DNA of 64,000 nt from Sapria himalayana (taxonomy: Eukaryota > Streptophyta > Magnoliopsida > Malpighiales > Rafflesiaceae), in the NCBI GenBank assembly GCA_029783825.1, contig JAREIK010000343.1:4608294-4672293 (forward strand). Reading direction: 5' to 3'. The position numbers and the translations under genes are program-made. The notes under the pieces were generated by a model. The model did no database searches and had not been told where the DNA came from. It was given only the letters and a program-made list of their open reading frames with translations. Below, piece after piece: positions 57,650 through 64,000 of the stretch (the first letter of the stretch is position 1; each line of letters begins with the position of its first letter).

Positions 57650-58729
57650 TTAAATAATAATAATTAATAAAATTAAAAAATACAATTACAAAATACCTTA
57701 TGATATCTAATGGACAACAAAAATTTATTAATATCTGTTTGTTAATAAGTCTATAAAAAATCTAGACAAAAAAAAAAGAAATCATTATAATTATATCTAC
57801 CTAATATTAAAGTCAAATATTGAATAAACAGCTAACTATGTTAACAATAAAAGTAATAAAATTATTTTTTATAATTTAGATTATAATATAAAAATTTATT
57901 TTATAAAATTTCTAAAGATTTATTATGATACAACAAACATATATTTATTTGTAAACACTCTCATCACTTACAATATAATTAGATATATATATATATGTAA
58001 TATTAATAATATATTTAGCAATATATAATATACCATGCATTAAGATATGTATAAAGATCATAGGATTAAGATGAAAAAAATAAAAAATAAATTAAAATAC
58101 ATATCTACTTATATGAACTAATCAAACAAACTTAAAATTTGTATTCGCATTACTATAATACAGATACAAACTAATGACTTAAGCAATGACAATAAATATT
58201 TTATTTATTTATACTTCATCTTGTATTATATTTTATATTTTGAATTACATTTTTTATATGATATTTTAATTTTTGAGTAAAATCAAATATCAAATAATTT
58301 TTTAATTATTGATTTTATTTTAATTCATTAAATTTTTTAATACAATATATTTTTTAATTATATTATTTTAATATAAGTATAATATTTCTAATGAATAGAA
58401 AATTAAAATTTCAAAAAATTTTAGCTGGCCATCCAGACTATCCATAATCAGCATGACCGACATGACCCATAATCAACTCAGTATGACCCAGAACAACCCA
58501 ACATGACCCAACAAGAAAGTGCCTGGCTGCGAGCCAAACTAGCCATGTCAGATACAAACTAGCCATGTCAGAACAACCCAACATGACCCATAATCATACT
58601 ATGTCTAGCACCGCATTGTGGCCCAATTAGGTCAAAAAAATCAAGTCATGCCTGATACAAAACAATGGCCTGACTGGGCTACAAAAAAAAAGATTATGCA
58701 TACACAACACAACTTATTTGACACCACTA
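57650..58729 (+). mobile_element. Strongly decayed hAT relic (fourth copy)
   Basis: 57690-57990 matches 4130-4450 of the younger hAT, including the degraded FLKFLKI and ICNI segments, with heavy loss of C and G. After about 58080 the transposase match is lost. 58430-58690 is a GC-richer tail with GACATGACCCATAATCA words, which look like GGCCCGGCCC-type sequence after C-to-T decay. The element ends CTTATTTGACACCACTA at 58729, a hAT terminus (read inward TAGTGGTGTCAAATAAG). The left end and target duplication were not recognised. Confidence 0.7.
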
Positions 58730-59297
58730 ATATAAGATCCTATGAGAGCTTGCTATATTAATATGTTCATTATTTATTTAATAATATAATATTTATCATT
58801 TTCAATTAAATTTTCTCTTTATATGGTATTTTTTATTTTTTAAATTTATATATCAAAATAATGTTCCTATCATGTATAGAATACTTTAAATATTTATTTA
58901 TGATTATATATATATATATATGTATATGAGTGAGTGTGTATGTGTGTGTGTGTGTGTACGTGTGTAAGAGTGAATAAAACTCATCTTTAAAAATATATAT
59001 ATATTACAAAGTTACAAATGACTATTTTACATAAACTTAAAAAAAGTGTAAAACACTTCATGAGTGCTTCGATTCGAGCAAGGTGTAAGTGCATGCCTTA
59101 GAGAAGACTTTCAAAATTAAGAATTGCACACACACAAAAGCATGTATGTAGTCATGAGATCCAATAGGGTACCAAAAAAAAACAATACTATTGGATTGCA
59201 TAAGCAAAAGGAATTAAGAGGTGGTAAGAAGAAAATTCTATCATTAGTTCCGTAAGTTTTAAACTTTCTGTTTCCACCTAATTTCTTAGCAGTATAA

Positions 59298-59686
59298 GAG
59301 CAACTCTAATGGGAGTTGCTATAAGGGATGTCATCTCCATAACTACTAAAACGACACCCAAACAATAAAAAAAAACTTGCTCCAATGAAGTTGGTATAAG
59401 AGATGGTAAAATATCATCAAATGTATTAGGGTGCCATATTTGACAACCTTGGAGAGAGAATATAAAGGATGCAGAATAACAGTTATAGCTACTGTGCATC
59501 TCAAAAGATCTTTCTCATATGTTAAAAAAAAACTTTAATTAAAAAAATATTTAATTATTAAAATAACACCTTATTTTGGCACCTACCATTGGAGTAAAAA
59601 TCTATTTAGGGGTGCCAAAAACAATGTTCAAGTTTGCAAAATAATATTTGGCACCCATTTTTTGGCATCTCCCATTGGAGTTGCTC
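59298..59686. mobile_element. 389-bp MITE with TAA target duplication (PIF/Harbinger-like)
   Basis: The left end reads GAGCAACTCTAATGGGAG and the right end, read inward, reads GAGCAACTCCAATGGGAG, 17 of 18 identical. TAA flanks both sides (59295-59297 and 59687-59689). A three-base TWA-type duplication and this kind of tip fit PIF/Harbinger-related (Tourist-like) MITEs. Internal words such as GGCACC.ATTTTTGGC also recur in inverted orientation. It has no coding capacity. It lies 67 bases downstream of the glycosylase coding end, on that gene's 3' side, in a 3' UTR or an intron. Confidence 0.88.
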
Positions 59687-59752
59687 TAAGGAGCACAGAA
59701 AAAACTAGCGATTGGAGTTCTTGTGAATAAACAACTGCGAATAAAAAAGTGC

Positions 59753-60805
59753 TTACCCAATATCAAGAATGCCATTAATTGGATCAAGAAGCTGCGGCTC
59801 TTGATGATGCTGCTGTTCCTCCTGAATCTGCTGCTGCTCAATCGCATTAACACCAGTAGCCACTGCCACTACACTTGAAGGCGTCCCTTTTGACTCCACA
59901 AACCTCCATAGGTACCAAGAAGCAACCGATCGATATGGCCTCCACTTCTCACATAGCTGATCCATCTGTGATGGTCGAGGCAAATCCGGCAGGTTATACA
60001 GCAATTGGACACCTTTTCGGATTCCCAGATCATTTATTGGCAAGACATCTGGCCTGTGAAGAGAAAATATCATAAACATGTGCACTGACCAAGACCCAAT
60101 ACCATTAACCATCGTGAGCATGGTATACAGAGACTTGTCATCCATGCCAACAATGGTCGCGTCTGACAATATCCCGTTCTGATACTTCCGGGCAAGGTCA
60201 TGGAGATAACCAGCCTTGCGTCCAGAAACCCCAATCTGTCGAAGCTCCTGCTGTGTCAGCGCCATTACAGTCTCTGAAACCACCCCGGGCTCGCCTCCAC
60301 AAAGCCTGATGAACCGCGTATAAATGGAAGTTCCGGCTTTAAAAGCCAACTGCTGGTACAAAATACTCCTAGCGAGAGCAAGGAACGGGGTATGAAAGCA
60401 GTCGAATGTCGGGGGGGAATGAATGTCGATTAGCGAGGAAAGAAGGGGATCGGAATTGCGAAGATGAAAAATGGCATTCTCGACCTCACCCTGACACGAG
60501 AGGGAACGTGCCACGAGAGGTGCAGCAACAACCACCAGAGGTCTCCGCTGCACCAGTTTCACCGATCTTGCACCGTTTTCATGGCGCTGCGCAGAGGCGG
60601 TGTTCTTCAGAGAAATAAATTCGTCGCAGGGGACAGAATTGTCAACGATCTTACGTAGTCTGCAAGGGCGGGATGGGAGTTTGGAGGGGAGAGATTTGGC
60701 TTGGGGAATGGGTGCTAATTCTTGCGCGGAGGTGGACGAGTGAAGAAGATTGTGAATCAGGGTATGCGATTGAGAAGACGATTGGGGCTGAGTTTGTTCG
60801 CTCAT
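59753..60805 (-). CDS. HhH-GPD DNA glycosylase (AlkA / 3-methyladenine type)
   Basis: A 350-residue open frame for a base-excision-repair enzyme that removes alkylated bases from nuclear DNA. Residues 1-105 are a low-complexity basic N-terminus. The HhH-GPD fold covers about 106-305: PFLALARSILYQQLAFKAG (140-158), VSGRKAGYLHDLA (193-205), the hairpin VNGIGSWSVHMF (233-244) and LPINDLGIRKG (255-265), in which Asp259 is the expected catalytic residue. EKWRPYRSVASWYLWR (286-301) is the plant-type signature after it. The tail is Gln-rich and ends near LLDPINGILDIG. The stop TAA is part of GGTAAGC, a good splice donor. Plant relatives, as I recall them, continue a few residues after this point, so the true protein may be completed by a small exon to the left and 59753 may be an intron-retained end. 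Local base composition is richer in GC than the flanks. Confidence 0.92.
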   Translation of the reverse strand: MSEQTQPQSSSQSHTLIHNLLHSSTSAQELAPIPQAKSLPSKLPSRPCRLRKIVDNSVPCDEFISLKNTASAQRHENGARSVKLVQRRPLVVVAAPLVARSLSCQGEVENAIFHLRNSDPLLSSLIDIHSPPTFDCFHTPFLALARSILYQQLAFKAGTSIYTRFIRLCGGEPGVVSETVMALTQQELRQIGVSGRKAGYLHDLARKYQNGILSDATIVGMDDKSLYTMLTMVNGIGSWSVHMFMIFSLHRPDVLPINDLGIRKGVQLLYNLPDLPRPSQMDQLCEKWRPYRSVASWYLWRFVESKGTPSSVVAVATGVNAIEQQQIQEEQQHHQEPQLLDPINGILDIG

Positions 60806-61080
60806 GTGAGATCGATGAACCAGTTAAGCTGTCCTCCACTTGCGATTGCGAACCCGTGATATGCACCGGTTGGAAGATGGATCACCAATGTCCGCCCCAA
60901 GTTTGGATGAGAAATTACTTGCACTGCAGTGCGCCCTGCTACGGCACCCAAAGCTTCCTGCGCACAACTTCATTCAACATGCGTCTCCTCCAAGAAATAT
61001 CACCCACCAAGCTAAAGCTTTCAGGCTAGACCATTGAAACGCATAGGCGCGTAGACTATTGCAACTCACCTCCCTCCATG
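60806..61080 (-). promoter_or_regulatory. Probable 5' leader and promoter of the glycosylase gene
   Basis: This 275-bp stretch upstream of the start codon keeps the higher GC content of the gene and then gives way to AT-rich DNA at about 61080. No clear TATA box was seen at the expected distance. Open frames on the plus strand here are taken as chance. Confidence 0.4.
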
Positions 61081-61339
61081 TCCATGGACTAATTTTTGAG
61101 ATAATTAATATATGATTAATTATACCAAAATATTCCAAACAAAATTATTTTATAAAAATTCTCCATTTAAAATTTTATTAAAAAAACACCTTCATACAAA
61201 TAATTAAATTTTTTTTGGGGCTCTTGATAGGGAAACTTAAAATTACCTCTAGGGCCTAGGCTCTCCTTTGTCCCTAATTTTTTTTTTTTATCAAAAAAAA
61301 AAAATCATTTCACCCTGCTATATCTATATCATCATTAAA

Positions 61340-61545
61340 AAATAATTAAAAAAATTTTAAAAATATAAAACATTTACAAAATAAGAAATATATAAAAATA
61401 TAAAAAATATAAAAAATATAAAAATTATAAAAATTATAAAAATTATAAAAAATATAAAAATTATAAAAAATATAAAAAATATAAAAAATATAAAGAAAAT
61501 AACATAAATAACAAAAATAACAAAAAATAACAAAAATTATTATTT
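61340..61545. repeat. AAAAATATA-type low-complexity array
   Basis: About 200 bp of imperfect 8-10 bp units such as AAAAATAT and AAATTATA. The minus-strand Tyr/Phe/Ile-rich open frame is an artefact of it. Confidence 0.9.
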
Positions 61546-62209
61546 TTAAAAAATAAATATGTATATGTTTTTCCAAAAAAATGTATAATCTACATATGTT
61601 TTTGAAAAACATATACATTGTATATGTTAAAAAAAATACACATACATAACATATGTTTCAAAAACACATGCACAACATATGTTTTTTTAATATATATAAG
61701 ATATTTATTTTTTAGAAAACATATACATATTATATGTATACGTAATATTGTTTTTTAAATAGTAGTTTTTCTGTTTTTATTTTGTTTTTTATTTTTTTAA
61801 TGCTGACATGGCAAAGTAAAAAAGGAATTTTTTTTATAAGGTGATTAGTGATTACTAGTTTTCCTATTTAAGAGCCCCAAAATATAAATATTATTCATCT
61901 TTGGTACTTTTTCTTGATTTTTTTTTTAATGTGGACTTTTTAAAAATATTTTAATTGTGCCATTTTACCATGATATTGTCTAATTTATAAGTATGTTATG
62001 ACTTTTCATAACCTTACAACATATATTTTCATATTCATCTCCATATTCTATGTTTCCTTCTGCACACACACTTTCTCTCTCTGCTTCTCTCCCATAATAT
62101 AATAATGAAAAGAATGTTGAAATGTAAGCTTGTGGCAAAATCATTAAAATAATAAATTTATAATGCATTTAAGTGTAAATATGTAATCTTAATGTTGGAT
62201 GAGAAATTA

Positions 62210-62690
62210 TGAGAGACATATAGTAGAAAAAGGTGATGGACAACAAAAAAGTGAGATAGGGAGGGATAGAAACACATAGAGTGAGATAGGAAGAGAGAGA
62301 TATAGAGATAAAGAGATTAAGTAAGATACATAGATATAGGGAGCAAAAAGGTTGGGAGAGAAAAAGTGAGATAGGGAGAGATAAAGAGAAATAGATTGAG
62401 ATAGGGAGAGAAGAAATATAGTAAGATATGGAGAAAAAAAATAGAGTGAGATAGGGAGGGATACAAAGAAATAAACTAAGATAGGAAGAGATAAAGAGAA
62501 AAATATAGAAAGGTAGATGAAGAAGAGAGATATATAGAAAGAAGGAACATGAGGGGGGAGAGAGAAATGGAGAGGGAGTAAAGGATATAGAGATACATGG
62601 CTGGAAAGGTACAAATAGGAGGTAGACATGGAGGCATGGAGAGATGAAGAGAGAGAGACAAGAGTTGAGAAAGAGAGTGAGTGAAAATAT
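62210..62690 (+). repeat. GA-rich minisatellite (GAGATAGGGAGAGA-type units)
   Basis: About 480 bp of degenerate units around GTGAGATAGGGAGAGATA, mostly 25-40 bp apart, with nearly all purines and T on the plus strand. The minus-strand frames (repeating SLYLSLPISLY-like phrases) reflect the unit length and are not called as genes. Confidence 0.85.
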
Positions 62691-62759
62691 TAATTTTAAA
62701 AAATTAGAAACCATGTCATAAAAATGGCATTTGTTAGGTCTGTCTGGTTTTGGGTAGAC

Positions 62760-63120
62760 CAAAATATTATGTATTTGTTTTGGTTTGTTTGGTTTTTTGT
62801 GTGAGTTTGTTTAAGTTTTATAAGAGCGAGTACTCTCATTTAAAGTGTGTTTGTATCAAACTAAAATGATCAATTTTTTTATTATAAAGTCGTGTATGTG
62901 CATATAGAAAAATACACAACTTATGATGTAACAAAAAAAATTAGAAGAGAATGGGGTGGCCATTAATAGATCATGCATAAAGATCACTGACTATTAGAAA
63001 AATGGGAACTCATCCCATTTTGCATAGTGAATGGAATTTCTTTCCGTGTGTGCATGTAAATCTAGAATAGTAAATGAGAACTCATCCCATTGTGTGTGTT
63101 TCCATTAGCATTAATAGTGT

Positions 63121-63162
<42 letters not shown>

Positions 63163-64000
63163 CTAGCAACAATGTGTGTGCATTTTCATGTTTCTATTTT
63201 GTGAACCATGTGTACCTGAATCGAGAGCAAAATGAAATCCAAAAATTATATTTTGCGTGTGTGCTTTTGTTAGAGAAAAATGGGAATACTTATCATTTTT
63301 GTTTTATACATAGTTCTGGGCTCACATATTTCTCTTATAAACCTCAATTATAATTTACAAAACTTATTCAAAGTTTTTATAATATTTATAAGGTTTACTC
63401 TCTTCTCTATTTTTGTTTACGAGAGTTCCTAGATTTATGTGAAGTTTGTGTCAAGTCCTTGTGAAGTTCATGTGATATTTTTAAAAATATTATTATTATG
63501 TCTATGATATGCTCGTGATGTATTCATGCTATACTTATGTTATGTTCATGTTGTGCTCATGATGTGATAGCATTCCTTGAAATTCTTATAAAATAATGGG
63601 TCTAGAATTGAATCATAATTCTACATGTATTTTCAAAAACTTTTATTTTTCTTATGATTTATAATAATTTGGATTTTGGGACTATGTGTGTATAAATATT
63701 ATGCTAATTTTAGATAGTTTATTATCATTATATGATATTCATGGCAGTTTATTTTTATACTTTCTAACATAATTATAAAAGTGTTTGTGTGTGTGTATTT
63801 TAGATAGTTTGAAATATATTTGTTTACGTAATTTGATATAAAATTTTAGTAACTTGAAAGTTTATTTTTATTCCACTGTGTATTTTTGGGTAAATTTTCT
63901 AACAAAAATTAAACAAATGTAAGAAGATCAAAAATTCAACCAACCTAACAACTAGACCGAACATTTGTTTTCCATGACTATTTTTGGATTTTCAAGCAAT
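62760..64000. other. AT-rich end of window, nothing recognised
   Basis: Contains a GT microsatellite (63117-63163) and, at about 63490-63565, several ATGCTCATGATGT-like words about 12 bases apart. I see no gene or transposon end. Confidence 0.5.
63117..63163. repeat. (GT)n microsatellite
   Basis: About 22 GT units with one interruption. Confidence 0.95.

Noticed and set aside
60406..61037. Plus-strand frames overlapping the glycosylase gene
   Set aside because: They are the antisense strand of a clearly conserved gene and its leader.
62169..62762. 197-codon Ser/Leu/Pro/Tyr-rich frame resembling a membrane protein
   Set aside because: It is the complement of a GA-rich minisatellite. The apparent hydrophobic repeats follow the repeat unit.

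Overview
This window is plant nuclear DNA: very AT-rich, gene-poor and built mostly of transposable elements in many states of decay. The plant assignment rests on an intact zinc-finger homeodomain (ZF-HD) gene, a protein family known only from land plants, on a plant-type HhH-GPD DNA glycosylase, and on plant-type Copia, Gypsy, hAT, CACTA, Mutator-like and PIF/Harbinger-like elements. I cannot name the species. Only two convincing host genes are present: ZF-HD (38249-39106, +) and an AlkA-like DNA glycosylase (59753-60805, -). I see no rRNA, no convincing tRNA, no CRISPR array and no operon-like cluster.

Layout. 0.5-8.1 kb: a Copia gag relic (about 549-1108), then an old minus-strand hAT element (about 1110-8050). 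A younger plus-strand hAT (1915-5821, perfect 8-bp target duplication) is inserted in it and itself carries a 215-bp hAT MITE (2262-2476). 8.1-13 kb: a minus-strand Ty3/Gypsy relic (RT start, protease, gag, PBS, LTR). Its LTR is split by a 1.45-kb Mutator-like foldback element (10981-12428) full of GAGCTC words. 13-18.5 kb: an LTR-like stretch and Copia relics A and B. 18.5-21.4 kb: AT-rich DNA without a recognisable gene. 21.4-25.2 kb: Copia pieces interrupted by a 1.1-kb purine tract. 25.2-31.6 kb: a minus-strand Gypsy relic between two diverged LTRs of about 1.4 kb. 32.6-37.1 kb: a Copia relic with both LTRs, a PBS and a full set of decayed domains.

37.1-39.3 kb is the ZF-HD gene with telomere-like repeats, a TATA box and a CT-rich leader. 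40.9-45.0 kb is a minus-strand CACTA relic (terminus, coiled coil, Ptta/En-Spm domain, DUF4216) interrupted by a 389-bp hAT MITE with a perfect target duplication. 45.1-46.4 kb is the 3' end of another Copia with its LTR. 46.4-52.6 kb has no clear gene but holds a 20-bp tandem array and a long GT microsatellite. 52.6-54.1 and 57.7-58.7 kb are two further, strongly AT-drifted copies of the same hAT family. A PIF/Harbinger-like MITE (59298-59686) lies just downstream of the glycosylase coding region. The rest to 64 kb is AT-rich or simple-sequence DNA.

The two host genes do not appear to work together: one is a transcription factor and the other a DNA base-repair enzyme. The main interest is the layered transposon history, especially the nested hAT stack with probable filler DNA and the GAGCTC-rich Mutator-like foldback element. 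I found no evidence of a new enzymatic or defence system.
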